A DNA stretch of 64,000 nt from Streptomyces sp. I6 (GTDB lineage: Bacteria > Actinomycetota > Actinomycetes > Streptomycetales > Streptomycetaceae), in assembly GCA_003725745.1 (NCBI GenBank), contig RHDP01000001.1, positions 3,735,001 to 3,799,000 on the forward strand, written 5' to 3'. The notes under the pieces were generated by a model. It had not been told where the DNA came from and did not search any database. It worked only from the letters and a program-made list of their open reading frames with translations. Position numbers and translations under genes: made by a program. Below, piece after piece: positions 1 to 9,002 of this stretch (the first letter of the stretch is position 1; every line of letters begins with the position of its first letter).

Positions 1-1
1 G

Positions 2-334
2 GGGCTGGCCGGTCTGGCAGCCTGCTGGCTTGTCGCCGTGGACAGTGGTGCCGGTCTGGCGGCGGGGATCGACCGGCTCGAGGCCGCCCTCAAGACGGAG
101 CGGGAGCAACGGGCCTCCCTGCGGGCACAGTTGGCGGGAGCGCGGGCGACGGTCGTGGTGCTGGCGCTGCTCCCGGTGATCGGGCTTGCTCTCGGCTGGG
201 CGCTCGGCGCTGATCCCCTGCGGGTCCTGCTGCACAGCCCCGCGGGACTGGGCTGCCTCGTGGTGGGCGGGCTGCTGGAGGCCGTCGGACTGTACTGGGC
301 GACCCGCATCGTACGGGCTGCGGAGCGGCCATGA
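2..334 (+). CDS. TadB-like type II secretion F-family protein, 3' end
   Basis: The window opens inside this gene; 110 codons are visible. What remains is a helical, Ala/Leu-rich segment with two hydrophobic stretches (around nt 150-215 and 235-300) and a stop that overlaps the next start in ATGA. The following genes (TadC-like, DUF4244, two TadE/G-like) identify it by context as the TadB-type inner-membrane platform protein of a Tad/Flp pilus system. The domain itself is mostly outside the window, so the family call rests largely on neighbours. Confidence 0.6.
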   Translation, partial: GLAGLAACWLVAVDSGAGLAAGIDRLEAALKTEREQRASLRAQLAGARATVVVLALLPVIGLALGWALGADPLRVLLHSPAGLGCLVVGGLLEAVGLYWATRIVRAAERP

Positions 335-1121
335 GCGACGAGTTCATCAGAGGTCTGGGCATCGCGTTCCTGGTCGGCGTGCCCGCGGCATGGGGGGTGA
401 GCGGGCGGCTGCGACGCCGGCGGGCGCGCAGACGGCTCCACGCCCTCCTGGGGCCGAGCGCCGTGCCGCACGGGGCGTTGCTCCGTCGGCGCCCGGTGAG
501 CGCCTCAGCGAGGCTGGGGCCGTGGGCGCCCGTGATCGTGGCGGTGACCACCGGCTGGGTCCTGGCAGGGGGAGTCAGCGGGTGCCTGCTGGGGCTTGCC
601 GGGGCGTACGCCCTGCGCAGATGGCAGCGGGGCCGTGCTCGAGACCGGGCGGTGGGCGCCTCCGCGAGCGCGGTGTCCGGGCAACTGCCCCTCGCCGCTG
701 AGCTCCTGGCGGCCTGTGTCTCAGCCGGAGCCGGACCGCGTGAGGCGGCACGTGCGGCCGGGCAGTCGCTCGGAGGGCCGGTCGGAGAGCGGCTGGAGCA
801 GACGGCGGCCGAGCTTCGGCTGGGGAGCGAACCTGCCCGTGCGTGGGGGAGGTTCGGGGAGGTTCCGGGTGCGGCGGGGCTCGCCCGCTGCCTGGAGCAG
901 GCGGCCTCATCGGGAGCGCCGGCCGCCGAGCCGGTCGCCCGGATCGCTGCGGGCCTCCGGGCGGAGCAGGCCCGCGGCGCGGCGTCCCGGGCGCAGCGCG
1001 CCCAGGTGCTGATCACCGCACCGGTGGGGCTCTGCTTTCTGCCCGCCTTTCTCGCGGTCGGGGTGGCTCCCGTGGTGATCGGCTTGGCCACGGGGCTGCT
1101 GCAGGGAAGGGAGGCAGCTGA
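331..1121 (+). CDS. TadC-like type II secretion F-family membrane protein (3' end probably frameshifted)
   Basis: Starts at ATG 331, overlapping the previous stop by 4 nt, so the pair is translationally coupled. The protein has N-terminal hydrophobic segments, a cytoplasmic domain with the pattern AAELLAACVSAGAGPREAAR, and a C-terminal membrane segment ending APVVIGLATGLLQ, as in actinobacterial TadC/T2SSF proteins of the Tad pilus machine. As read, the frame stays open to 1464 and would run through the DUF4244 gene; that tail is Arg/His-rich and unlike a real protein. One missing G in the GGG at about 1105-1110 would restore a stop at 1121, and I place the end there. Confidence 0.72.
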
Positions 1122-1243
1122 CCGATGGCACTCCGGATCAGCCCATCGGTGTCAGCAGCATCGGCCGCATGAATCACATCGGCCGCATCAGCGGGTCAAC
1201 GGCATCGACAGCAGCGACGGCATTCGTGAACGAGGAGATCGAC

Positions 1244-1522
1244 ATGGGCATGAACGACCTGAGGGCCTGGACGCCGGGATGCACCGGAAAGAGGCTCGTC
1301 GACATCGTGTGCACCCGGGTCGTGTCCCGGACGAGGGGGATTCTCACCAGGGCGCGGGACCGGCGGAGCCACGGCGACGCCGGGATGACGACATCGGAGT
1401 ATGCGATGGGCACGATCGCGGCGTGCGCTTTCGCGGCGGTGCTGTACCAGGTGATCACGAGTGAAACGGTCTCCGGGGCACTTGAATCGATCATCGGCAA
1501 GGCGCTCAGTGCGCAGTTCTGA
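1244..1522 (+). CDS. DUF4244 protein, Flp-pilin-like
   Basis: A 92-residue protein. ATG 1244 is chosen because GAGGAG lies at 1232-1237, six bases upstream; an in-frame ATG at 1169 lacks a good site. A basic N-terminus is followed by DAGMTTSEYAMGTIAACAFA and a hydrophobic helix. This resembles type IVb (Flp) prepilins, with a Gly before the cleavage region, a Glu in the mature N-terminus and an assembly helix. Inference: this is the structural or major pilin of the Tad cluster. The family is formally uncharacterised (DUF4244), but its position between tadC and tadE is the usual actinobacterial arrangement. Confidence 0.8.
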   Translation: MGMNDLRAWTPGCTGKRLVDIVCTRVVSRTRGILTRARDRRSHGDAGMTTSEYAMGTIAACAFAAVLYQVITSETVSGALESIIGKALSAQF

Positions 1523-1904
1523 CACCGCCGCCACGGCGCGCCCGTGCCCCCGCCCCGGGGCGGAACGGGGATCGGTCACGGCGGAAGCCGCGCTGGCCGT
1601 GCCCGCGCTGGTGGTGCTCACGATGGCGCTGGTCTGGGCGCTGATGGCGGCGTCGGCGCAGATCCAGTGCGTGGACGCCGCCAGGGCGGGGGCCCGGGCG
1701 GCCGCCCGCTCGGAGGCTGAGGCCGCCGTGGTCTCCGCCGCCCGTTCGGCCGCACCGCCTGGGGCGAAGATCTCGCTGGGCAGGGACGGAGATTTCTGGC
1801 GGGTGCGGGTCGAGGCCCCGAGCCCAGGCCCCGCGGCACCGTCCCTCACTCTGGCGGCCGAAGCGGTCTCACTCGCGGAGGACGCGGTGGTGAGCGGACC
1901 GTGA
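1509..1904 (+). CDS. TadE-like minor pilin/pseudopilin
   Basis: About 131 residues. The N-terminal membrane helix follows GSVTAEAALAVPALVVLTMA, the TadE signature in which a Glu precedes a long hydrophobic segment, and then comes a small extracytoplasmic domain. I chose GTG 1509, which overlaps the preceding stop; an ATG at 1461 in the same frame would add 16 residues inside the DUF4244 gene. The gene ends in a 4-nt GTGA overlap with the next one, so it belongs to the same pilus operon. The role as a minor pilin in Tad pilus biogenesis comes from the family. Confidence 0.78.
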   Translation: MRSSDTAATARPCPRPGAERGSVTAEAALAVPALVVLTMALVWALMAASAQIQCVDAARAGARAAARSEAEAAVVSAARSAAPPGAKISLGRDGDFWRVRVEAPSPGPAAPSLTLAAEAVSLAEDAVVSGP

Positions 1905-2602
1905 GGGGGCGAGACAGGGGGTCGGCCACCGTGTGGGCGGCCATGGCGGCATGCGCGATGTGCGCGGTCTTCGCCGTGGTGCTCGCGCTCGGGCAGGCAG
2001 TGGTCGCCCGTCACCGCGCGGGCGCGGCGGCCGACCTCGCGGCACTCGCCGCCGCCGACCGGGCGCTGGAGGGAGCCGGACAGGCGTGCGCCCAGGCGGC
2101 TCGGGTCGCCGGGGCGCAAGGGGCGGTGGTCGTGCGGTGCGCCGTAGCCGGTGAGATCGCCGACGTCACGGCCGGCGCGGCTCGCGGCCCGTACCGACCG
2201 GAGGTCAGATCCCGCGCAGGTCCGCCCGCCCCGTCCAGCTCTCCGGTCCCTCCGGCGCCTCCAGTCACCACGGTCCCTCCGGTCTCGTCGCACCCTCCGG
2301 ACCCGCTCGGTCCGCCGGCCCTGTCGCCGGAGGCGTCGCGAGCGGGCCGGCGGCCGGGTCCACGCGGCCGAACCGCTTTGGGCAGCGGGCCCGGTCCGCC
2401 GAGGTCCGGGGCCCGCGTCATCGCTCGGGGGTCCCCCGCCCCTCCCGGTGTTCCGGCCCAGCCGGGTTTCCCGATCCCGGCTCCGAGGGGTTCCCTGGTT
2501 CGGACTGTGCAGGGCTTCCCTGCCACGGGGCCCGTGGGGCTGCCGGATCCTCCCGACGGCCCGTCGCCTGCTCGGTCGTCTCCCTGTCCCCGTCCCGGGT
2601 AG
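1901..2602 (+). CDS. TadE/TadG-like pilus assembly protein (Rv3654c-like) with long Pro-rich tail
   Basis: Starts at GTG 1901 in a GTGA overlap. The first ~100 residues look like helicase/secretion-neighbourhood TadE-like proteins: RGSATVWAAMAACAMCAVFA, a membrane helix, then a domain with AGAAADLAALAAADRALEG and two Cys. From about residue 105 the protein becomes a Pro/Ser/Arg-rich low-complexity tail of about 125 residues that overlaps the 3' end of the convergent helicase gene (2418-2602). Homologues are usually near 130 residues, so the tail could be a real extension or the result of a lost stop. Last visible gene of the pilus cluster. Confidence 0.65.
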   Translation: MRGRDRGSATVWAAMAACAMCAVFAVVLALGQAVVARHRAGAAADLAALAAADRALEGAGQACAQAARVAGAQGAVVVRCAVAGEIADVTAGAARGPYRPEVRSRAGPPAPSSSPVPPAPPVTTVPPVSSHPPDPLGPPALSPEASRAGRRPGPRGRTALGSGPGPPRSGARVIARGSPAPPGVPAQPGFPIPAPRGSLVRTVQGFPATGPVGLPDPPDGPSPARSSPCPRPG

Positions 2603-5088
2603 CCGGGACCTGCCGGGAGCCCGGGGCCCCGTCGCGGGGAGCACCCGGGGCATCACCGAGAAGGACGGTGAGCAGGCGGACGGCGGCTCGCTTGTGAAGC
2701 GGGTCATTGCCGTTGCCGCACTTGGGGGACTGGATGCAGGACGGGCAGCCCGCGTCGCACTCGCACGAGGCGATGGCTTCCCGGGTCGCGTCGAGCCAGT
2801 CACGGGCCGTGTGGAAGGCCCGCTCGGCGAAGCCCGCACCCCCGGGGTGGCCGTCGTACACGAAGACCGTGGGCAGCAGGGTGTCCGGGTGCAGCGGCAC
2901 GGAGACCCCGCCGATGTCCCAGCGGTCGCAGGTGGCGAAGAGCGGGAGCAGCCCGATGGAAGCGTGCTCGGCGGCGTGCAGCGCCCCGCCCAGCTGCTCC
3001 GGGTGCACCCGGGCGGCGTCCAGCTGGTCCTCGGTCACGGTCCACCACACGGCGCGGGTGCGCAGGGTGCGCGGCGGCAGATCCAGCTTGGTCTCGCCCA
3101 GGACCTCTCCGGTGATCAGTTTCCGGCGCAGAAAGGAGACGACCTGGTTGGTGACCTCGACGGAGCCGTAGCACAGGCGGCCGGCGCCCCAGGGAACCTC
3201 GGTGTCGGTCTCGAGTACGGAGATGGAGGTGGTGTCCCGGGCGGTGGTGGAGTACGGCGGGTCGGCCTCCTCGACCAGGGCGACGGAGTCCTCCAGGTCC
3301 AGCCGCTTCACCAGGTACGTACGGCCCTGGTGGAGGTGTACGGCGCCGTCGTGTACGGCGGTGTGGGCGGCGGGCTCGTCGACGGTGCCGAGCAGCCGGC
3401 CGGTGGCGGCCTCGACGATCTGCACGGGTCTGCCACCCTCGCCGCGGATGTCGGCGAGGTCGGCGGCCCGCTCCCGGCGAGTCCAGTACCAGCCGGCGGT
3501 GCGTCTGCGCAGCAGCCCGGCGCTCTCCAGCTGGGGCAGCAGCCCGGGGGCGGCCGGGCCGAACAGCTCCAGGTCCTGTTCGGTCAGGGGCAGCTCCGCC
3601 GCGGCCGCGCAGAGATGCGGCGCCAGGACGTAGGGGTTGTCCGGGTCGAGGACGGTGGACTCGACGGGCCGGCGGAACAGGGCTTCGGGGTGGTGGACGA
3701 GGAAGGTGTCCAGCGGGTCGTCGCGGGCGACCAGTACCGCGAGGGCGCCCTGCCTGGAGCGGCCGGCCCGGCCCGCCTGCTGCCAGAGCGAGGCGCGGGT
3801 GCCGGGGTAGCCGGCGATGAGGACGGCGTCCAGGCCGGATACGTCGACCCCCAGTTCCAGGGCTGTGGTGGCGGCAAGCCCGAGCAGCTCGCCCGAGTGC
3901 AGTGCCCGCTCCAGCGCGCGCCGCTCCTCCGGAAGATAGCCGCCCCGGTATGCGGCGACACGCCGTGCGAGGTTCCGGTCGACCTCGGCCAGCCGCTCCT
4001 GGCTGATGACCGAGATCAGCTCGGCGCTCCGGCGTGAGCGTACGAAGGCGATCGTACGGACGCCTTGGACGGCCAGGTCGGTCAGGAGGTCCGCGGTCTC
4101 CGCGGTGGCGGTGCGGCGTACCGGGGCCCCTTCTCGCCGTGCAGCTCGGTGAGCGGCGGTTCCCAGAGGGCGAAGACGAGCTCACCGCGCGGCGAGGCGT
4201 CGTCCGAGACCTCGGTCACGGGCAGTCCGGTCAGACGGCCGGCTGCGACGGCGGGATCGGCGGACGTCGCCGAGGCCAGCAGGAACACCGGATGGGCGCC
4301 GTACCGGGCGCACACGCGGCGCAGCCGGCGGATCACCTGGGCGACGTGGGACCCGAAGACGCCTCGGTAGGTGTGGCACTCGTCGATCACGACGTAGCGC
4401 AGCGAGCGCAGGAAGGAGGACCAGCGTGGATGCGACGGGAGTATGCCGCGGTGCAGCATGTCCGGGTTGGTGAGGACGTGGTTCGCGTACTGGCGGACCC
4501 ACTCGCGCTCCTCGAAGGGGGTGTCGCCGTCGTACACGGCCGGTCGTACACGGTTGCCGAGCGGCGAGGCGAGTTCCCTCACGGCGCGGCACTGGTCGGC
4601 GGCGAGGGCCTTCGTCGGGGCCAGGTACAGGGCGGTGGCGCCCCGTCCGTTGGGCGCCTCGGAGCCGTCCAGCAGGGTGCTCAGAACCGGCGCGAGGTAG
4701 GCGAGCGACTTGCCGGACGCGGTGCCGGTGGCGATCACGACCGACTCGCCGTCCAGGGCGTGCTCGGCTGCGGTCGCCTGGTGGGCCCAGGGGTGCTCGA
4801 TTCCCGCCCGCTGGATGGCGTTGATCACTTCCGGGCGGATGCGGTGCGGCCAGACTGCATGGCGACCCGGCCTTGGGGCAAGTGCTCCGTATGAGTGATG
4901 CGCGCAGCCCGGCCCGCCCTCGCGGCGAGCCGGTCGAGGACCGTACCGGGGGAGGGGCGGGCTTCCCCGCTCCCGGAGGGTCGTCTGGGTCGGTGATTCA
5001 TGGCCATCGGCACCGAGTGTGTCACCGGCGTGACGGACAATGGTCCCAAGGCGTCGTGCATGGCTGCTGGTAAGTGATTGAATGCCAT
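2418..5088 (-). CDS. DEAD/DEAH-box helicase with C-terminal DUF1998/Cys cluster (two frameshifts)
   Basis: An SF2 helicase of about 890 residues, read in three frames. N-terminus MAFNHLPAAMHDALGPLSV begins at ATG 5088. Walker A ATGTASGKS is near residue 116 and the DEAH box reads DECH near residue 235. The C-terminal part carries the cysteine pattern CECDAGCPSCIQSPKC near residue 783, as in MrfA/YprA-like helicases. Breaks sit at about 4875-4878 (one base missing in a G run) and 4123-4130 (one base missing in GGGGCCCC); restoring them gives THTEHLPPRPGRHAVWP and EKGAPVRRTATAETADLL. The sixth codon is the rare TTA (5071-5073). The gene is divergent from bldG. The DNA-repair role is inferred from the family. 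Confidence 0.85.
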
Positions 5089-5166
5089 CGCGGCTGGCGA
5101 TCCGTCCCCTGGCTCCGCCGGGGAGACCGAGGGGCGACCGCTCGATAGCAAGGTGCTGGAGGATCC

Positions 5167-5520
5167 GTGGACCTGTCCCTGTCGACTCGCAATGTGTCCG
5201 GCCCTGGCGGCGACCGCACGGTCGTCGAGGTCGGTGGCGAGATTGATGTGTATACCGCGCCCAAGCTGCGCGAGCAGTTGGTCGAGTTGGTGAACGACGG
5301 CAGTTACCACCTGGTCGTCGACATGGAGGGCGTGGACTTCCTCGACTCGACCGGCCTCGGCGTGCTCGTGGGCGGTCTGAAGCGCGTACGTGCGCATGAA
5401 GGCTCGCTGCGCCTGGTCTGCAACCAGGAGCGCATTCTCAAGATCTTCCGGATCACCGGTCTGACCAAGGTGTTCCCCATCCACACCACGGTCGACGAGG
5501 CCGTCGCGGCGACCGACTGA
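5167..5520 (+). CDS. bldG: STAS-domain anti-sigma factor antagonist BldG
   Basis: A 117-residue STAS protein starting at GTG 5167 with GGAGGA at 5158-5163. The conserved phosphorylation loop reads [15 protein letters not shown], with the acceptor Ser near residue 58, and the N-terminus matches the SpoIIAA/RsbV fold ([20 protein letters not shown]). In S. coelicolor BldG is needed for aerial hyphae and antibiotic production, and acts unphosphorylated by sequestering anti-sigma factors. The identification rests on sequence plus the diagnostic setting: a divergent helicase upstream and an RsbW-like gene downstream. The 133-bp gap to the next gene is GC-rich and repetitive with no clear terminator, consistent with cotranscription. 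Confidence 0.95.
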   Translation: MDLSLSTRNVSGPGGDRTVVEVGGEIDVYTAPKLREQLVELVNDGSYHLVVDMEGVDFLDSTGLGVLVGGLKRVRAHEGSLRLVCNQERILKIFRITGLTKVFPIHTTVDEAVAATD

Positions 5521-5653
5521 GTCGCCCGGGGTTCCCGGGGGCTCCGGCCCGTCCGGAGGCTCCGGGGAGTCCGGAGGAAGGCCAGGGTGCCGGGCGTCGG
5601 CCCGGTGCCCCCGAGAAGCACGCTCGCACGCTCGTACGTCCGAGGGGGACCGC

Positions 5654-6103
5654 ATGGCCACCGTTGAACTCCGCTTCAGTGCTCAGCCCGAGCATGTCAG
5701 GACGGCACGCCTGGTGGCGGCCGCAGTGGCGCGGCGGGCGGGGGTCGACGAGGCGGTGCTGGACGAGGTCAGGCTCGCCGTCGGCGAGGCGTGCAGCCGT
5801 GCGGTGGGGCTGCACCGCAGCCATGGTGTCACCGCTCCCGTCCGCGTCCTGCTCACCGAGGAGGAGAAGTCGTTCTCGATCGAGGTCGGCGACGAGGTGC
5901 CCGCTCCGGGTGGCTCCGCGGGATCCGGCGCCGGGAAGTACGGCGCCGGTCCCGGGGACGACCACGAGGACGCCGACGGCCGCGACCAGATGGGGCTCGC
6001 GGTGATCAGCGGTCTTGTCGACGACGTCGAGGTGACGACGAGTGGGCAGGGAGGCGTCATCCGCATGAGCTGGCCGACGAATCCGGCCACGATCGTGTCA
6101 TGA
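5654..6103 (+). CDS. RsbW-like anti-sigma factor / HATPase partner of BldG
   Basis: 149 residues, ATG 5654 with a GAGGGGGA site upstream. The GHKL ATPase fold is recognisable: LDEVRLAVGEACSRAVGLH corresponds to the N-box helix, and DQMGLAVISGLVDDVEV to the G-box. In the N-box the Asn expected after the conserved Glu (EACSRA instead of EALTNA) is missing, and a Gly/Asp-rich insert of about 25 residues precedes the G-box. Kinase activity is therefore doubtful from sequence alone. As the bldG-adjacent anti-sigma factor it should bind BldG and an unknown sigma factor. It is followed by a strong terminator. Confidence 0.88.
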   Translation: MATVELRFSAQPEHVRTARLVAAAVARRAGVDEAVLDEVRLAVGEACSRAVGLHRSHGVTAPVRVLLTEEEKSFSIEVGDEVPAPGGSAGSGAGKYGAGPGDDHEDADGRDQMGLAVISGLVDDVEVTTSGQGGVIRMSWPTNPATIVS

Positions 6104-6162
6104 CCCGATGATCGTGCCTGACGTGCCGTGCTGACGGCGGCATAGGCGTTCACCCTTTTGAG

Positions 6163-6187
6163 AGGCCCTGCTGAGCAGGGCCTTTTT
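6163..6187 (+). terminator. Rho-independent terminator of bldG-rsbW operon
   Basis: A perfect 9-bp stem, AGGCCCTGC / GCAGGGCCT, with loop TGA, followed by a run of five T (6183-6187). It lies 60 bp after the anti-sigma gene stop. A textbook intrinsic terminator, less usual in this G+C-rich genome, and it separates the bldG operon from hppA. Confidence 0.92.
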
Positions 6188-6374
6188 CATTTCGCTAGAT
6201 CATTGATCAACCGTCAATGCTTTTGCCCCATTACCGCTTTCGGGGCAATCCTGAGCCGCGATCATTTGGTGAGGAGCCAACGAAGGTCAATTCCCATTGT
6301 CGCGCTCTGTTTTGATCAGGTTCCGCTCCCTACAATCCGTCCACATCTTGAGCTCTGAACGTCAAGGAGGACGA

Positions 6375-8771
6375 ATGGCGGGGCTCTTCAACCCGACCCT
6401 GACCGAACCCACATCTCTCGCGGCCGCGGTACTCACCGATGACAACAGAATGATCGTAATTGTCATCGCGGTCGTCGCGATCGCGGCGCTGGTCGTCGCC
6501 CAGCTGCTGGTGCGCCAAGTGCTGGCGGCCGGTGAGGGCACCGACTCGATGAAGAAGATCGCGGCAGCCGTCCAGGAGGGCGCAAACGCCTATCTGGCGC
6601 GGCAGTTGCGCACACTCGGCGTTTTCGCCGTGATCGTTTTCTTCCTGCTGATGCTGCTGCCGGCGGACGACTGGTCGCAGAGACTGGGGCGTTCGGTCTT
6701 CTTCCTGGTGGGTGCGGTGTTCTCGGCCGCCACCGGATACATCGGAATGCGTCTCGCGGTGCGCGCGAATGTGCGCGTGGCCGCGGCCGCGCGTGAGGCG
6801 ACCCCCGCCGAAGGGGAGCCTGCGAAGGATCTGACGACCGTCGCGCACAAGGCCATGAAGATCGCTTTCCGTACCGGTGGTGTGGTGGGCATGTTCACCG
6901 TGGGCCTCGGCCTGCTCGGCGCCGCCTGCGTGGTTCTCGTCTACGCCGCGGACGCCCCCAAGGTCCTGGAGGGCTTCGGCCTCGGCGCCGCGCTGATCGC
7001 CATGTTCATGCGGGTCGGCGGTGGCATCTTCACCAAGGCCGCGGACGTCGGCGCCGACCTGGTCGGCAAGGTCGAGCAGGGTATTCCCGAGGACGACCCG
7101 CGCAATGCGGCGACCATCGCGGACAACGTCGGCGACAACGTCGGCGACTGCGCCGGCATGGCCGCCGACCTCTTCGAGTCGTACGCCGTCACGCTCGTCG
7201 CCGCCCTCATCCTGGGCAAGGCCGCCTTCGGCGATCTGGGACTGGCCTTCCCGCTGATCGTCCCGGCGATCGGCGTGGTCACCGCGATGATCGGTATCTT
7301 CGCGGTCGCCCCGCGGCGCGCCGACCGCAGCGGGATGTCCGCCATCAACCGGGGCTTCTTCATCTCCGCGGTCATCTCACTGGCCCTCGTGGCCGCGGCG
7401 GTGTTCGCCTACCTGCCGTCGTCGTACGCCGAGCTGAGCGGCGTCACCGAGCCCGCGATCAGGGGCCACGAGGGAGACCCGCGCATCCTCGCGCTGGTCG
7501 CCGTGGCGATCGGCATCGTGCTGGCCGCGTTGATCCAGCAGCTGACCGGGTACTTCACCGAGACGAACCGGCGCCCGGTCCGCGACATCGGGAAGTCCTC
7601 GCTCACCGGCCCGGCCACCGTCGTGCTCGCTGGTATCTCCATCGGCCTGGAATCCGCCGTCTACACCGCGTTGCTGATCGGTCTCGGCGTCTACGGGGCG
7701 TTCCTGCTCGGTGGCACGTCGATCATGCTCGCGCTGTTCGCCGTGGCCCTCGCCGGGACCGGTCTCCTCACCACGGTCGGTGTCATCGTCGCCATGGACA
7801 CCTTCGGACCGGTGTCCGACAACGCCCAGGGCATCGCGGAGATGTCCGGCGAGGTCGAGGGCGCGGGTGCGCAGGTCCTCACCGACCTGGACGCCGTCGG
7901 CAACACGACGAAGGCGATCACCAAGGGCATCGCCATCGCGACGGCCGTCCTCGCCGCGGCCGCGCTCTTCGGCTCGTACCGGGACGCGATCGCCACGGCC
8001 GTCGCGGAGGTGAGTGCGAAGGCCGGGGAGATGAACCTGAGTCTGGACATCTCCCAGCCCAACAACCTGGTGGGCCTGGTCCTCGGCGCCGCCGTCGTCT
8101 TCCTCTTCTCCGGGCTGGCGATCAACGCCGTTTCCCGGTCCGCCGGTTCCGTGGTCTTCGAGGTGCGGCGGCAGTTCCGTGAGCACCCCGGGATCATGGA
8201 CTACAGCGAGAAGCCGGAGTACGGGCGCGTCGTCGACATCTGCACCAAGGACGCCCTGCGCGAACTGGCCACACCGGGTCTGCTCGCGGTCATGGCGCCC
8301 ATCGCGGTCGGCTTCACGCTCGGCGTCGGCGCTCTCGGCTCGTACCTCGCCGGTGCGATCGGCACGGGCACCCTGATGGCCGTCTTCCTGGCCAACTCCG
8401 GTGGCGCGTGGGACAACGCCAAGAAGCTCGTTGAGGACGGGCACCACGGCGGAAAGGGAAGTGAGGCGCACGCGGCGACGGTGATCGGCGACACCGTCGG
8501 CGACCCGTTCAAGGACACCGCGGGCCCGGCGATCAACCCGCTGCTGAAGGTGATGAACCTCGTGGCGCTGCTCATCGCGCCCGCGATCGTGCAGTTCAGC
8601 TACGGCGACGACGCCAACGCGGGTGTCCGCGCGGCGATCGCCACCCTGGCGATCCTGGTCATCGTCGGCGCGGTGTACCTCTCGAAGAGGCGCTCGGTCG
8701 CGGTGGGTGACGAAGACAACGCCGCCGATCGGTCGTCGAAGTCACCGGACCCGGCGGTCGTCTCGCAGTAG
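6375..8771 (+). CDS. hppA: Membrane-bound H+-translocating pyrophosphatase
   Basis: 798 residues from ATG 6375, with AGGAGG at 6365-6370; upstream in-frame starts have no site. It couples PPi hydrolysis to proton export across the cytoplasmic membrane. About 16 hydrophobic helices are visible. The PPi-binding loop contains DVGADLVGKVE near residue 224, followed by DDPRNAATIADNVGDNVGD. The motif GNTTKAITKG near residue 508 has Lys where K+-dependent enzymes have Ala, so this should be the K+-independent H+-type. The upstream gap (6188-6374) holds a TACAAT at 6331-6336 that may be a -10 box. A long perfect hairpin follows the gene. Confidence 0.96.
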   Translation: MAGLFNPTLTEPTSLAAAVLTDDNRMIVIVIAVVAIAALVVAQLLVRQVLAAGEGTDSMKKIAAAVQEGANAYLARQLRTLGVFAVIVFFLLMLLPADDWSQRLGRSVFFLVGAVFSAATGYIGMRLAVRANVRVAAAAREATPAEGEPAKDLTTVAHKAMKIAFRTGGVVGMFTVGLGLLGAACVVLVYAADAPKVLEGFGLGAALIAMFMRVGGGIFTKAADVGADLVGKVEQGIPEDDPRNAATIADNVGDNVGDCAGMAADLFESYAVTLVAALILGKAAFGDLGLAFPLIVPAIGVVTAMIGIFAVAPRRADRSGMSAINRGFFISAVISLALVAAAVFAYLPSSYAELSGVTEPAIRGHEGDPRILALVAVAIGIVLAALIQQLTGYFTETNRRPVRDIGKSSLTGPATVVLAGISIGLESAVYTALLIGLGVYGAFLLGGTSIMLALFAVALAGTGLLTTVGVIVAMDTFGPVSDNAQGIAEMSGEVEGAGAQVLTDLDAVGNTTKAITKGIAIATAVLAAAALFGSYRDAIATAVAEVSAKAGEMNLSLDISQPNNLVGLVLGAAVVFLFSGLAINAVSRSAGSVVFEVRRQFREHPGIMDYSEKPEYGRVVDICTKDALRELATPGLLAVMAPIAVGFTLGVGALGSYLAGAIGTGTLMAVFLANSGGAWDNAKKLVEDGHHGGKGSEAHAATVIGDTVGDPFKDTAGPAINPLLKVMNLVALLIAPAIVQFSYGDDANAGVRAAIATLAILVIVGAVYLSKRRSVAVGDEDNAADRSSKSPDPAVVSQ

Positions 8772-8806
8772 ACGTCTCCTCCGAACGAAACACCTGCTCA
8801 CAGCAC

Positions 8807-8840
8807 GGGCGGATGGTGCGGTCGACCGCACCATCCGCCC
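8807..8840. terminator. Perfect 17-bp inverted repeat after hppA
   Basis: GGGCGGATGGTGCGGTC followed directly by its exact reverse complement, so any hairpin would open only a TCGA loop. There is no T tract. It lies 36 bp downstream of the hppA stop and is most simply a Streptomyces-type terminator without U-tail. Confidence 0.75.
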
Positions 8841-9002
8841 GTTCGCCGGTCCGCCGGCAGTCCGGGATCGGGACGGGCGGTGAGCCTTGTCTCCCATGGG
8901 GCAAAAAGTCTCTTCCATGGATAGGCCGGACATTCAGCCCGGGATTGTCGTGCGGGGGCCGTGTATCTTCCGGGGCCGAGAGCCTTGGAAGGGACCGATC
9001 CG

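Noticed and set aside
90-1091. Long minus-strand ORFs such as 90-1091, 1196-2839, 16058-18820 and 22412-25414
   Set aside because: Antisense shadows of real genes or GC-rich spacer: Arg/Pro/Ala-rich translations with no domain, SD or fitting codon bias.
1122-1464. C-terminal extension of the TadC-like protein
   Set aside because: The extension overlaps the DUF4244 gene and has a composition typical of out-of-frame translation; a one-base loss explains it better.
6188-6374. Riboswitch in the hppA leader
   Set aside because: The gap is short and shows no conserved riboswitch core or hairpin set that I can recognise.
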